Shown here: positions 1 to 7,746 of the stretch, piece by piece | How positions within the stretch are numbered: the first letter of the stretch is position 1 | How the letters are laid out: every line of letters begins with the position of its first letter | Assembly (NCBI GenBank): GCA_047615875.1 | Contig: JBLHGU010000159.1 | Span: 1-11,375 of the forward strand | Length of the DNA: 11,375 nt | Direction of reading: 5' to 3' | DNA from: JBLHGU01 sp047615875 | GTDB lineage: Bacteria; Pseudomonadota; Gammaproteobacteria; Arenicellales; CAJQKF01 | Translations under genes and position numbers: made by a program | Notes under the pieces: generated by a model | What the model was told of the DNA's origin: nothing | Seen by the model: the letters and a program-made list of their open reading frames with translations, nothing else | Databases searched by the model: none

Positions 1-43
1 ACACACACCATCGCCCACTGTTAATGGCAATATAAAATGACCC

Positions 44-203
44 GGTACTGACAAGTTAACCAACAAGCATGGGGCGGGCCTACACAATCTGCTTTGTTAA
101 CGCAAGAATTCTGGTCGCCACCCCCATAAAAGTCATATTTTCTAAGCTCAAGACGACATATTCCACCACTTTTTTGTGAAGAGAAAGTTAACTTGTCAGT
201 ACC
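44..203. repeat. 160-bp unit bounded by 17-bp perfect inverted repeats (MITE-like)
   Basis: GGTACTGACAAGTTAAC at 44-60 is the exact reverse complement of 187-203. The two arms enclose 126 bp with no reading frame of note. Short non-coding units with perfect terminal inverted repeats are typical of miniature inverted-repeat elements or of decayed insertion sequences that have lost their transposase. I see no convincing direct repeat just outside the arms, so the mobile interpretation is inference. The arms are too far apart to act as an ordinary intrinsic terminator. Confidence 0.5.
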
Positions 204-347
204 TGTTTGGGGCTAAATTGTTCGAAAACCCGCTTTCAAAAGTGAACTATTAGTGAACTGTGTAAGCAGGCAGTTACTGAAAGCGATTTCATATCTGGTT
301 GGAATGCTTTAAGTATCAGATATTAAAAACTAAAGTAGAAGGAAAAA

Positions 348-424
348 TGGTGGGCCCGGTAGGACTTGAACCTACGACCAATGGATTATGAGTCCACTGC
401 TCTAACCAGCTGAGCTACAGGCCC
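348..424 (-). tRNA. tRNA with CAT anticodon, probably tRNA-Ile2 (lysidine-modified CAU)
   Basis: Read on the minus strand, the 77-nt sequence starts GGGCCTGTAGCTCAG, has the anticodon loop CTCATAA, the T-loop GGTTCAAGTCC, discriminator A and an encoded CCA end. The acceptor arm pairs over seven positions, with one T-G wobble at position 6. CAT anticodons belong to initiator Met, elongator Met or Ile2. An initiator is unlikely because position 1 pairs normally. The stretch after the anticodon stem, TTGGTCG, resembles proteobacterial Ile2 (ileX-type) more than elongator Met, so Ile2 is preferred. In that case TilS would convert the anticodon C to lysidine to read AUA. I found no partial duplicate of its 3' end elsewhere in the window, so it gives no evidence of being an attachment site here. 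Confidence 0.93.
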
Positions 425-605
425 AAAGTATTGATTTTAATGCGGATAATGCTTGGTGGGGAGAGTTGAAATACTAAATTACTCTCTTAGATCGTATTTC
501 AAGGCCGAATTCTACTCTCAAAAAATACATTTTCAAGCCTAAAGTGCTGCTGTTTGACTAATTTTAATCCAGTAGCCAGTATTATTGCGAATATTCTCCT
601 CAGTT

Positions 606-785
606 TTAGTTTGACACTCTAACAAACTCAGAAACATAACCATTGAGGTTATAGTCTAAATTTAAATTTTTCACTGAATAGCCAAGAACCTCACATCTTC
701 TTGTAATCGTGGAATAGTCGAGGACAAAAATCTTCTGATCAATATCAATCGTCCACTCAAAATTTTCACTACCATTCCCAAACAT
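606..785 (-). CDS. Small unrecognised ORF or 3' gene remnant, 59 codons
   Basis: The minus-strand frame runs from an ATG at 785-783 to a TAA at 608-606. It begins MFGNGSENFEWTIDID and is rich in acidic and aromatic residues. A GGAG lies immediately before the ATG, which is too close for a normal ribosome-binding site. Just upstream, another frame continues in a compatible style (GDEMVFDSSKNGE). The whole may therefore be the 3' end of a longer gene broken by a frameshift near position 790. Composition and size would fit a small immunity-type protein, but that is only a guess. No family is recognised. Confidence 0.3.
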   Translation of the reverse strand: MFGNGSENFEWTIDIDQKIFVLDYSTITRRCEVLGYSVKNLNLDYNLNGYVSEFVRVSN

Positions 786-873
786 TCTCCATTCTTAGAT
801 GAATCAAATACCATTTCATCACCCATTAATTCGCGATATTGAGTATCGTTGATTAAACACCATGCTCCTATGA

Positions 874-1280
874 CCAAGCAAGTTCGCCAAACGAGCAATT
901 TCATCTATCAATAAAGACATATGGTTGCCTCGGGACAGTACAGAACTAACCGGTGCGGTAGCTACGATGGTGAGCGCAGATGGAAACATCCCCCCAGAGA
1001 AGAAAATTTTTAAATTAAGAATGCGCTTACTCAAGCACAATGGGCAGCAATAAATGGATGGGCCTCGGATCTAAAATTTGAACAATTCACAAATCATATT
1101 GCACCCGAAGCAACAGCATTGTGAGCTCGCAATAAAATGCAGCTCGGGGAAGCGATCAGCGCTTGTAAGGAATAGAGTAAAATGGTCCCAACATCATCGC
1201 AGAAAAAATATTCTTTCAAAATCAATCAATATGCTACAAAGTTGGATGAGCGATACAATAACACCCTTATAAATCCATAG
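874..1280 (+). pseudogene. Decayed coding remnant, possibly from a large secreted or polymorphic-toxin protein
   Basis: Two plus-strand phases join into protein-like text. Phase one is open from 874 to a stop at 1051 and includes DSTELTGAVATMVSADGN. The second phase picks up at about 1011 (IKNALTQAQWAAINGWASD), then crosses an in-frame TGA at 1122 and a TAG at 1173, and ends at a TAG at 1278. The text between the stops still reads like protein (FEQFTNHIAPEATAL, ARNKMQLGEAISACKE). This is what a gene looks like after one frameshift, in the A/T run near 1005-1020, and two nonsense changes. The S-x-E-L-T-G-A-V-A pattern loosely recalls pre-toxin regions of CdiA or filamentous-hemagglutinin proteins. 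That resemblance is weak and unconfirmed. Confidence 0.4.
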
Positions 1281-1531
1281 TACAGCAAGAAATTCGGCGA
1301 ACGAGAAGGTGACTTTCTGCGCACTTCTCACAATGTAAAATGTTGTATTGATTGTTCACTATCACCACTCAAATCAGACATCAAGTGACAATCACTTTAT
1401 GGTTTCTATATACTTCAATACAGATAAAACTGTCTCCGATGAACCCGGGGCGAATCAATAAACTTGCATCAGCGATTAGGGGAATCCGTTCTCTAACATA
1501 TTAAATAAATAATTAAACTGACACCATCAAT

Positions 1532-1981
1532 ATGAAAAGGAGCCTATTAATAACTATTGCTGCCCTATTTGCCTTTATGGCTGGTTGCGGCGACAGTTCT
1601 GATACGAGTTTAGAGACCGGAGGCACATCTCCGGTGGTTGCACCTTCCGCAGCGGTTGCAGCCGTCCCACCGCCGCCAGGTCGTTTCGCTGATTTTACGT
1701 GTGACCCCGTGTCGGGCACCCCTCAGTCTTTGACCGATAGTCCGGTTTTATCCCTACCTGACTCCTTCTCACCTCCCGCCTATTTCATCGCGTCGGTCAC
1801 ACTGTTCGGGCCGGCTTGCTCGTTGCCGTATGGCCCGCTTGCAACCAATCCCGGCCCCGGTGACTGGGTGGGGGGCCGGCCCAGCGAGTTTGGATGTGCT
1901 GTCGGCGACGTTTTCACGATCAGCTTTACATCACTCGACGGCCCCAGCACGGCGGAGTGTTCCTGGCCGGTCATCCCCTAA
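1532..1981 (+). CDS. Small secreted lipoprotein of unknown function
   Basis: The 149-residue protein has a classic lipoprotein signal: basic MKR, a hydrophobic core at about residues 4-17, then the lipobox FMAGC with Cys19 as the lipidation site. Gly at +2 is not the inner-membrane retention Asp, so outer-membrane sorting is expected. A low-complexity Ala/Val/Pro linker with four prolines follows at about 33-50. The C-terminal part carries four cysteines (57, 96, 122, 143), enough for two periplasmic disulfides, and many Pro and Gly residues. The signal peptide supports the ATG at 1532, but no good Shine-Dalgarno sequence precedes it. The gene is strikingly more GC-rich than the AT-rich DNA before it. 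No known family is recognised. It stands alone, not in an operon. Confidence 0.7.
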   Translation: MKRSLLITIAALFAFMAGCGDSSDTSLETGGTSPVVAPSAAVAAVPPPPGRFADFTCDPVSGTPQSLTDSPVLSLPDSFSPPAYFIASVTLFGPACSLPYGPLATNPGPGDWVGGRPSEFGCAVGDVFTISFTSLDGPSTAECSWPVIP

Positions 1982-2007
1982 CCGGCTCCGATAGTCAAAG
2001 CCACGTT

Positions 2008-2021
2008 TGTTTGTACAAACA
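2008..2021. promoter_or_regulatory. 14-bp perfect palindrome, possible operator
   Basis: TGTTTGTACAAACA is fully self-complementary and lies 27 bp after the lipoprotein stop codon. Symmetric sites of this size can bind dimeric regulators, but no flanking promoter is clear and the downstream side is an IS terminus. It may be chance or a remnant. Confidence 0.2.
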
Positions 2022-2153
2022 TCCGGTTTTTGGGTAAGCGAGCAAACACCCAACGCCACCAGCGGGTGGGATTCACTCCCGCACAGGTGTGAGGTGGTAG
2101 CTCAAATCTGCGCATTTGCAGTGCAGTTTCACATATCCGCAATGCTCTCACGG

Positions 2154-2200
2154 TGCATATTCTGCTGAACGTGAACATCGATTCTGGTTGATGGTGAACA
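2154..2200. repeat. Left terminus of the IS21-type element with sub-repeats
   Basis: After the terminal TGCATATTCTG there are alternating ATTCTG (2159, 2181) and GTGAAC (2171, 2194) motifs at about 22-23 bp spacing. The opposite end carries the same motifs in mirrored orientation. In IS21-family elements such multiple terminal repeats are the expected transposase-binding sites. Confidence 0.75.
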
Positions 2201-2233
2201 GTGTTAAGTCAACGCATCCTGTTAGTTGTTTAT

Positions 2234-2990
2234 TTAGCCCAAGTGTTCACGATCAGTCAACTTAAGGTTTGTTTTACGCATAGATTCACCCTTGAGGGCG
2301 ATGCGATGTGAGTTGTGCATAAGCCGATCCAGAATGGCATCGGCGAGCGTGTTATCTCCGATGGAGGTGTACCACTGATCGGTCGGTAATTGACTGATCA
2401 TGATCGTTGAAGCGTGACCATGTCGGTCATCCATAATCTCCATCAGATCATTGCGCTGGGCCGCATTGAGCGGTTCCAGCCCCCAGTCATCCATGATCAG
2501 GATATCGACCCGTGCCAGCATCTGCAGGGTCTTGGTATAAGAGCCATCAGCCTTGGCCTGATTGAGTTCTCTGAGCAATCGGGAGAGTCGGTAATAGCGG
2601 GAAGGATAACCCTTTAGGCAGGCAGTATGACCGAATGCACAGGCCAGATAAGTCTTGCCGCTGCCACAGGGTCCGGTGATGAGCAGATTCTGATGTTGCC
2701 CTTACCCAGTGGCAGGAGAGCAGTGAGGCAATGACGGGTTTCTTGAGTCCTCTGACGTGTTCATAATCAATCTCTGCAGCATTGGCCAGCAGTTTAAATC
2801 GTGCGGCCTTGATCAAGCGCTGTTGTTTGCGATCGTTACGGTCAAGCAGTTCCTGATCTGTGAGTAATTGCAATCGCTCTTCGAAGGACAGTTCGGCATA
2901 GGTGCCAGGATGCTCGGTTTGCAGGACAAGCGCGGCTGCCATACCAGAGAGTTTCAGATCTCTCAGTTGGACCAGTGTTTGTGGGTTCAT
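2234..2990 (-). pseudogene. istB: IstB-like transposition helper ATPase, frameshifted
   Basis: IstB is the AAA+ ATPase that assists the IstA transposase in target handling. The first frame starts at ATG 2990 (MNPQTLVQLRDLKLSGMA, the typical IstB N-terminus) and reads correctly to about residue 97 (KPVIASLLSCHW). The rest is in another frame: the Walker A GPCGSGKT, then SRLLRELNQAKADGS, the Walker B ILIMDDWG, and an end at ...LTDREHLG. The switch is at about 2702-2704, where removing one A from GTAAGG restores W-V-G-Q-H-Q-N-L. With that repair the protein is 251 residues, the usual IstB length. The gene starts 48 bp after istA. A sequencing error could mimic the shift, but istA is damaged independently. 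Confidence 0.9.
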
Positions 2991-3038
2991 AAGGTTTACC
3001 TGTTTGTTTGAGATGGAGGTTGATTGAGCCTGGATGGA

Positions 3039-3936
3039 TTAATGGAAGCTGCCCGGTCCACGGATGTTTTCGTGGGACTGTGGGAGCAAGGTGGTTTGTT
3101 CAGGAACGGTGTCCACCAGCTGATCCTGATTGCTGATCAGAATCTCCTTGACCTGTTTTAACCGGTAAAGGTGTTTGCCATTGGCAATGACACAGGCGTT
3201 GTTGAGCCGGACGGCTGGATACTGTCGAGACAGATTCAACAAACCCAGACAGGCCCGATAGGCTTGCTGTTCGTGGGCTTTACGCTGCAACAGGGCCTGT
3301 ACCCAGCGCAGCACCTCAGGGCCGATATCCTGAGCCCAGTTCATCAGACGTCCGCGGGACCATTGCTGGTGTTTCTGATGACGTGTTGGCATGTGTTCGG
3401 GTCGGGTAGTCATGCCCGGCACAAAGGCCCTGGGATGACTGGCAACACATTGATTATTAAAGAACAGCTCGATGAGGAAGGACCTGGCATGTAGGCTGAG
3501 CTTCTCACCGACTAAGTGGTGTGGCACTGAGTAGAGGTGTTCGTCATATTGGATGTGGTAATCGATATTGACCTTGACGGTTTTAATGGCAGTGTATTCA
3601 TAAGGATTCTTGGGTAAGGGCTTGAATGCGGGCTGGTCAAGAGACTCAAACCACAGCTGTCGTGAGCCTTTGTACTGTTTAAAGGGTTTGTGGTTAACCG
3701 TGATCAATAGCTGGGCGATACAGTGATTGAGTTCAGCCAGTGAGAAGAAGGTCTGATGCCGCAGCCGGGCTAGAATTCAGCGTTCGATGATTTGCACACC
3801 GACTTCGGCCTTGGACTTGTCTTTGGGCTTACGAGGACGCGCGGGCATGATGGCGGTGCCATAGTGGGTGGCCAGTTGTTGATAGGCCGGGTTAAGGTCG
3901 GGGTCATAGCGACAGGCCCTGGTGACCGCGCTCTTT
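3039..3936 (-). pseudogene. istA: IstA-like transposase, 3' fragment
   Basis: This is the C-terminal part of the IS21 transposase, separated from its 5' part (7045-7689) by the RIT insertion. It resumes in frame with K-S-A-V-T-R-A-C-R-Y-D-P and carries KPKDKSKAEVGVQIIER, which holds the catalytic Glu of the DDE triad. An in-frame TGA at 3779-3777 then stands where Trp is expected (E-R-W-I). Beyond it the frame continues normally through HYxxPxxLVGEKLSLHAR and other C-terminal IstA text to the stop at 3039. The two halves together would encode about 514 residues, a normal IstA size. The nonsense codon is a second, independent lesion besides the insertion. Confidence 0.88.
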
Positions 3937-3941
3937 AGGTT
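3937..3941. repeat. Left copy of the AGGTT direct repeat at the RIT junction
   Basis: AGGTT here is repeated at 7045-7049 on the other side of the element. It is either a short target duplication or the crossover core shared by donor and target in a tyrosine-recombinase reaction. Keeping only one copy restores the istA codons. Confidence 0.65.
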
Positions 3942-3969
3942 TTATGTTGAGTGATTCATTATGTGAAGC
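3940..3969. repeat. RIT left outer inverted repeat
   Basis: This 30-bp arm begins TTTTATGTTGAGTGATT and ends TTATGTGAAGC. It matches the reverse complement of 6990-7019 except at two adjacent bases. Its inner half-site TTATGTGAAGC (3959-3969) faces an oppositely oriented copy at 4025-4034. Confidence 0.85.
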
Positions 3970-4049
3970 CATAGTCTAAGTTTCTTGCTATTACACTAAA
4001 TATTGGCAAGAATTTCACAAAAGACTTCACATAATAGATAATAGTTAAA

Positions 4050-5063
4050 TTAAATGGATTCGAGCCAGGTAAGAATATCTCGATTTCTACTTAAGACGCT
4101 TTTAAGAGATTCTGAACTGACAAAAGGCGAGTATGCATTGAGCACTTTTCGTTTCATTTCCATGTCAATTTCAACATACGTATGGGTTGTCTGAAGGTTG
4201 ACATGGCCCAGCCAACTTTTAATGATGCTGAGATCAATCCCGGCCTGGAGCAAGTGCATTGCAATAGAGTGTCTGAATGTATGAGGACCGATGGTCTTCG
4301 TTTTCAGTCGAGGATAAGTTGTTGATGCCCGTTCGACTCGTTTTTTTATGATATAGCGAATACCAAAGCGCCCAAGTGGTTGACCACAGGCATTTAGAAA
4401 CAATCTAGCAGTCGGATTGTCCATCAACTGATGGTTCTGCAAGTAACTCGTCAGCAGCTGAGCGGTATCTTGCCAAATTGGCACTATCCTGGTTTTGTTA
4501 CCTTTACCGACTAATGTCACTGCGGGAAGATGACCCAAGGTAATAGAACCCACTGTTAGATCACACATCTCCTGCACTCGCGCCCCCGTGTTGTAGAGCA
4601 AACTCAATAATGTGTGGTTACGTTGTTCACTCATATTCCCATGATCGAATTCACCAATAATGGCATTGATTTCGTTTACCTCAAGATAATCAATCACCTT
4701 ATGTGGTGCTTTCTTGAGCGGCAACGCGATAATGCGCTGATACTCCCCGGCTCGCAAAATGTCTTTTGTTGTCAAAAATAGTGAAAACGTTTTAAGTGCA
4801 GCCAATCGTAAATTTCTTGTGACAATGCCGTTGTTTCGTTTCTTTTCCAATTGGTTTAGGAAATGTAAGACAGCATCCGCATTCACATCATCCAGAACAA
4901 GTTTACTTACGGATTTGTTCTGGCGTGAACTTTCGAAGGAAAAAAATAATTTCAATGTGTCTCGATAAGCCATCACGGTATTTTGACTAAGCCCACGGTC
5001 TGCTACTAAGTACTCCTGGAAAAAGCATTGAACCAGCAGCATCAGTTTATTCACTTTTTTCAT
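4050..5063 (-). CDS. ritC: Third tyrosine recombinase of the RIT element (RitC-type), intact
   Basis: This 337-residue tyrosine recombinase would cut and rejoin DNA at the element ends together with its two sister enzymes. An N-terminal SAM-like core-binding domain (about residues 5-105, with FFQEYLVADRGLSQNTVMAY) precedes the catalytic domain. The active-site residues all appear present: Arg162 in YNTGARVQE, a Lys in GKGNKTRIVPI, His261 and Arg264 in HTFRH, His287 in WLGH and Tyr296 in THTYVEID. I chose the ATG at 5063 because AAGGAG stands just before it and the sequence matches the usual N-terminus. The frame is open further upstream to 5177, but that stretch overlaps the end of the preceding gene in another phase. 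It overlaps that gene by 17 bp, which suggests translational coupling. It is the only undamaged recombinase of the trio. Confidence 0.9.
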   Translation of the reverse strand: MKKVNKLMLLVQCFFQEYLVADRGLSQNTVMAYRDTLKLFFSFESSRQNKSVSKLVLDDVNADAVLHFLNQLEKKRNNGIVTRNLRLAALKTFSLFLTTKDILRAGEYQRIIALPLKKAPHKVIDYLEVNEINAIIGEFDHGNMSEQRNHTLLSLLYNTGARVQEMCDLTVGSITLGHLPAVTLVGKGNKTRIVPIWQDTAQLLTSYLQNHQLMDNPTARLFLNACGQPLGRFGIRYIIKKRVERASTTYPRLKTKTIGPHTFRHSIAMHLLQAGIDLSIIKSWLGHVNLQTTHTYVEIDMEMKRKVLNAYSPFVSSESLKSVLSRNRDILTWLESI

Positions 5064-5957
5064 TACGTTCTCCTTGATTTTCCTGCACATAGGAAAACAG
5101 TTTTTCACCTGCGATACCAAGTAATTCAAGGGTTGGGTGCAGATATACTTGAGTATTTGCAATATTGGCGTGTCCAAGATAAGTCGCTAACACGGGAAGA
5201 TGAATCGCGCGGTGTACGATTTTGGCATGACTTTAGTTCGGCACGTATCATCAGAGTTCGAAGGGTTTTCGGAGTTGTTGATAGTGTGCAAGGCTTGCCT
5301 CTATTGTTGATGAATACAGACGCCTTTGGCTCACTGTTGTAGCCACAGCTTGATCGTCGATCCAGGTATTCTTTTAGCTTCTGCATTACGCACGGAAATA
5401 AAGGTATTGCCCGGGATTTAGAAAACTTGGTTTGCCTGACGTATAAGATGTGTTGGTTGAAATCAATATCTTCAATTTTTAATCGAATGACTTCCCCTAT
5501 CCGCATGCCTGTGACCCACAGCAGCCCAATTATTGTCTGGTAGGTGTACGGTAACAATTGGTTTTTCACATTAAGGTGCATGGCTTGCTGCATTAATTTG
5601 GCAATATCATTTTTACTAAAAATATGCGGTATTATCTGAACCTTGGCAGGAGCAACCAGACCCTTCTCCGGAATATAAGTTGTCAGGTCATACTGAAGCA
5701 TAAAACGACAAAACTGACGTAAATCCGATACGTGATCGGCGCGCGTTAGTGGTAATTTGTGTTGTGTCGTATCGAGATAACCAACGACCATGTCGCGAGT
5801 AATTGCTGTACAATTTGAAAAGTTGACGTCTAAATATTGGTCAAATGCATCCAGTGTAAATTCTGCACCTTTATAGATAAAACCAAGTGACCTGCGAAGT
5901 GTTAAGTGCTGGATCATCCAAGAGCCCATAGGGCCGGTAAATCGTTGCTTTTTTCAT
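5047..5957 (-). pseudogene. ritB: Second tyrosine recombinase of the RIT element (RitB-type), damaged
   Basis: The best start is the ATG at 5957, which overlaps the previous gene's stop as ATGA and has GGAGG seven bases upstream. The A6 tract at 5954-5949 right after it puts the frame out of phase. With five A's it would read MKKQRFTGPMGSWMIQHL and run into the main frame. That main frame (open from 5929) contains the core-binding domain and the first catalytic Arg (TGMRIGEVIRL) and Lys (TKFSKSRAIPL). After NRTPR the frame breaks again at about 5205-5212. A different phase resumes with LPVLATYLGHANI and the Tyr motif TQVYLHP, ending at 5047. The expected HxxR box between them is absent, so some 25-30 codons appear deleted. 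The product cannot be a normal recombinase. Confidence 0.85.
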
Positions 5958-6866
5958 TTTTGATCCTCCGGCCATTCACGGGCTAACGCGCGGAGCTGAT
6001 CGATATCGACTTTTGTGTAGATAAACGTCGTTTCTATGTGTCGATGACCCAACAGATCGGCAATTGTTTTTATGGAAACATGTTGGCTGAGCAAGCGGGT
6101 TGCAAAGGCATGTCGAAAATGTTGTGAACCTTTGAATTTAGAGTCGATTCCGGCTTTGACATAGTACTTCTGCAAATTGGCTGCATAATGATTGTGTTCA
6201 CTGAGCGGTCGTTGTTCCCCGCGCAAGGTTAAAAACACTTCCCCGTAATGCGGATTTTTTCTGTCCTTCTTTATATAGTGCATCAGCGACGTCTTCAAGC
6301 AACGGCAAACGCAAGGAATTACTCCACTTACAGCCAGTAAAACAGATGAAACCCTCCTCCCAGTGGATATCACTCAGTTTTAAAGCTGTGACTTGACCAA
6401 TTCTGACACCATAGTGAATGCACAGCATCATCACAGCAAGATCACGCCGACCTGCTGGGGTTTGAATATCGGGCATGGTTAGTAGCTTTTGAATATTCTC
6501 CCATGAAATACTCTCAGGCAGTCGCTCAAGCTTCCAGGTCGTAATCACCGGCACTACTTCGACTAAGTTGCATGAGATATAGTTTTTTATATATGCGAAA
6601 CGAAGAAAGCTGCGAATCGAAGAGGTTAAGTGTTTTTTACTGGCACGATGCAATGATGGGGCTGTTTCAATGATGTGATCGTGAATTGATTTTGCTGTGA
6701 GTAAACGCAGGTGTGTGGAATGACTAATACCTCGCCTCAATAGGAAGGGCATAACATAATTTCTTCTGATGACAATCGTCGCTTCGAACAAGTTTTGATA
6801 TGTCCTCAGAAAATCAAGGTATTCAATGAGTAGTACATTATCTGGATAGATCTTTTTGGAAAACAT
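5954..6866 (-). pseudogene. ritA: First tyrosine recombinase of the RIT element (RitA-type), frameshifted in an A6 tract
   Basis: The gene begins at ATG 6866 with AGGAG six bases upstream (MFSKKIYPDNVLLIEYL). The first frame covers the core-binding domain and the catalytic domain to about residue 203, including Arg155 (HYGVRIGQV) and a likely catalytic Lys180 (TGCKWSN). It then goes wrong after KEGQKK. The other phase carries NPHYGEVFLTLRGEQRPLSE, the box HFRHAFATRLL with His and Arg, and LGHRHIETTFIYTKVD with the final His and nucleophilic Tyr, ending at 5954. The switch falls in an A6 run (plus-strand T's at 6255-6260). With five A's the gene is a continuous 303-residue enzyme with all active-site residues. 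It may be a real mutation, a homopolymer sequencing error or a slippage site. Confidence 0.85.
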
Positions 6867-6989
6867 GCTTTTCTCCTGTGTTTAATTGAAAAAACACAAG
6901 AAGAAGTAGCACGAATGGATATTATTATGTGAAGCTGTGTTTTGATTAAGTGTTTGTAAATGCAGGAACAGCAATGCGAGAAGCATTCT

Positions 6990-7019
6990 GCTTCACATAA
7001 CTAATCACTCAACATAAAA
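6990..7019. repeat. RIT right outer inverted repeat
   Basis: This is the mirror partner of 3940-3969. Its half-site at 6990-7000 faces a copy at 6925-6935. The outer-to-outer distance of that pair is 76 bp, the same as the pair at the left end, so the two ends have the same internal geometry. Confidence 0.85.
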
Positions 7020-7023
7020 TCTA

Positions 7024-7043
7024 TTATGTGGAGCTCCACATAA
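7024..7043. repeat. 20-bp perfect palindrome outside the RIT right repeat
   Basis: TTATGTGGAGCTCCACATAA is fully self-complementary and consists of two abutting TTATGTGgAG half-sites, one base different from the half-sites inside the element. It lies between the outer inverted repeat and the istA junction, with no equivalent at the left end. Confidence 0.8.
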
Positions 7044-7044
7044 C

Positions 7045-7049
7045 AGGTT
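7045..7049. repeat. Right copy of the AGGTT direct repeat at the RIT junction
   Basis: This copy matches 3937-3941 and marks the point where the 5' part of istA stops, directly after the V-P-D-N codons. Confidence 0.65.
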
Positions 7050-7689
7050 ATCGGGTACAATCAACTGTGGTACTCCGCCGAAGAAGGTCAAGGCTCTGGC
7101 ATGGCTTTCCAGCCAGTCGGGCAACTGCTGTGACCAGGTGGCTTCACAGAACGTGTAATTAGACGCGCCCAGCACGGCGACGAAGATCTGGGTAGTGCGG
7201 ATTTCGCCGGTATCAGCCCGTACGATGGATACGGTTTGCCCAGCATAGTCGACAAACAACTTATCGCCGGCTTTATGGATCTGGCGCATGGAGCGCCGTT
7301 GCTTGGCCACCCACTGTTGGTACAGAAAACAGAACTGAGGATAGCTATAGCAGCGGTTAGGGAACTGCTCGGTGTATTCCTCCCACAAGAGTTATTTGGT
7401 TACCCTTGCGTTTGAGTTCCTGATGAACCGTGACCCAGTCGGGCAGTTCGTGACAGGGTGCGGCTCGGGTATCGGCCTGGGGATAGAACAGAGAGGCGAG
7501 CTGTCGATCATTAAGCTGGTTGACCGAATCCCAATCCAGGCTTTGTTCCTGAGCCTTCTTGATGACCTTTTGCACACCGCCCACACTGACACGGAGGCTG
7601 GAATGAATCTGCCGTACGGAAAGACCGCCGTGAAGTCGCAGACGAAGAATCTCGCGTAGATGTCGCATTGATAATCTCTTGGTTGGCAT
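7045..7689 (-). pseudogene. istA: IstA-like transposase, 5' fragment
   Basis: This is the N-terminal and first catalytic half of the IS21-type DDE transposase. It starts at ATG 7689 with GGAG five bases upstream, and the first part is the helix-turn-helix end-binding region (MRHLREILRLRLHGG, VSVGGVQKVIK). After RKG the frame breaks. The other phase, WEEYTEQFPN onward, carries DYAGQTV with the first catalytic Asp and LIVPDN with the second. Between them, at about 7385-7402, there is also a TAA in the second phase where a Gln is expected, so at least two lesions sit there. The gene then ends abruptly at the RIT insertion. The remainder, with the catalytic Glu, is at 3039-3936. Confidence 0.88.
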
Positions 7690-7746
7690 AGTTGCTCCGT
7701 TGGAAAACGGGGCAGACTAGCAGTTCAAGTTCAATGCGTTGACACC

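Larger units (their letters stand above)
3942..7044 (-). mobile_element. Recombinase-in-trio (RIT) element inserted in istA
   Basis: The element has three consecutive tyrosine recombinase genes on one strand with overlapping ends, bounded by 30-bp inverted repeats (3940-3969 and 6990-7019, 28 of 30 matching). It is flanked by a 5-bp direct repeat AGGTT (3937-3941 and 7045-7049). Its length of 3103 bp fits known RIT elements, which are about 3 kb with three recombinases and little else. Deleting it with one AGGTT rebuilds istA as GAT AAC CTA AAG AGC (D-N-L-K-S), as expected after the second catalytic Asp. The inner DNA is more AT-rich than the host IS. Two of the three genes are damaged, so it is probably immobile unless another copy supplies the enzymes. 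It carries no cargo gene. Confidence 0.88.

Noticed and set aside
348..424. tRNA 3' end as the attachment site of an integrative element
   Set aside because: I found no second copy of the tRNA 3' end in the window, and the recombinases belong to a RIT element located elsewhere.
1978..2178. Minus-strand 66-codon frame overlapping the IS21 left end
   Set aside because: It crosses the IS terminus at 2154, has no ribosome-binding site, and its composition is not convincing.
5064..5177. Upstream extension of the third recombinase beyond the ATG at 5063
   Set aside because: The stretch lies in a different phase from the real end of the second recombinase, and a good AAGGAG precedes the ATG at 5063.
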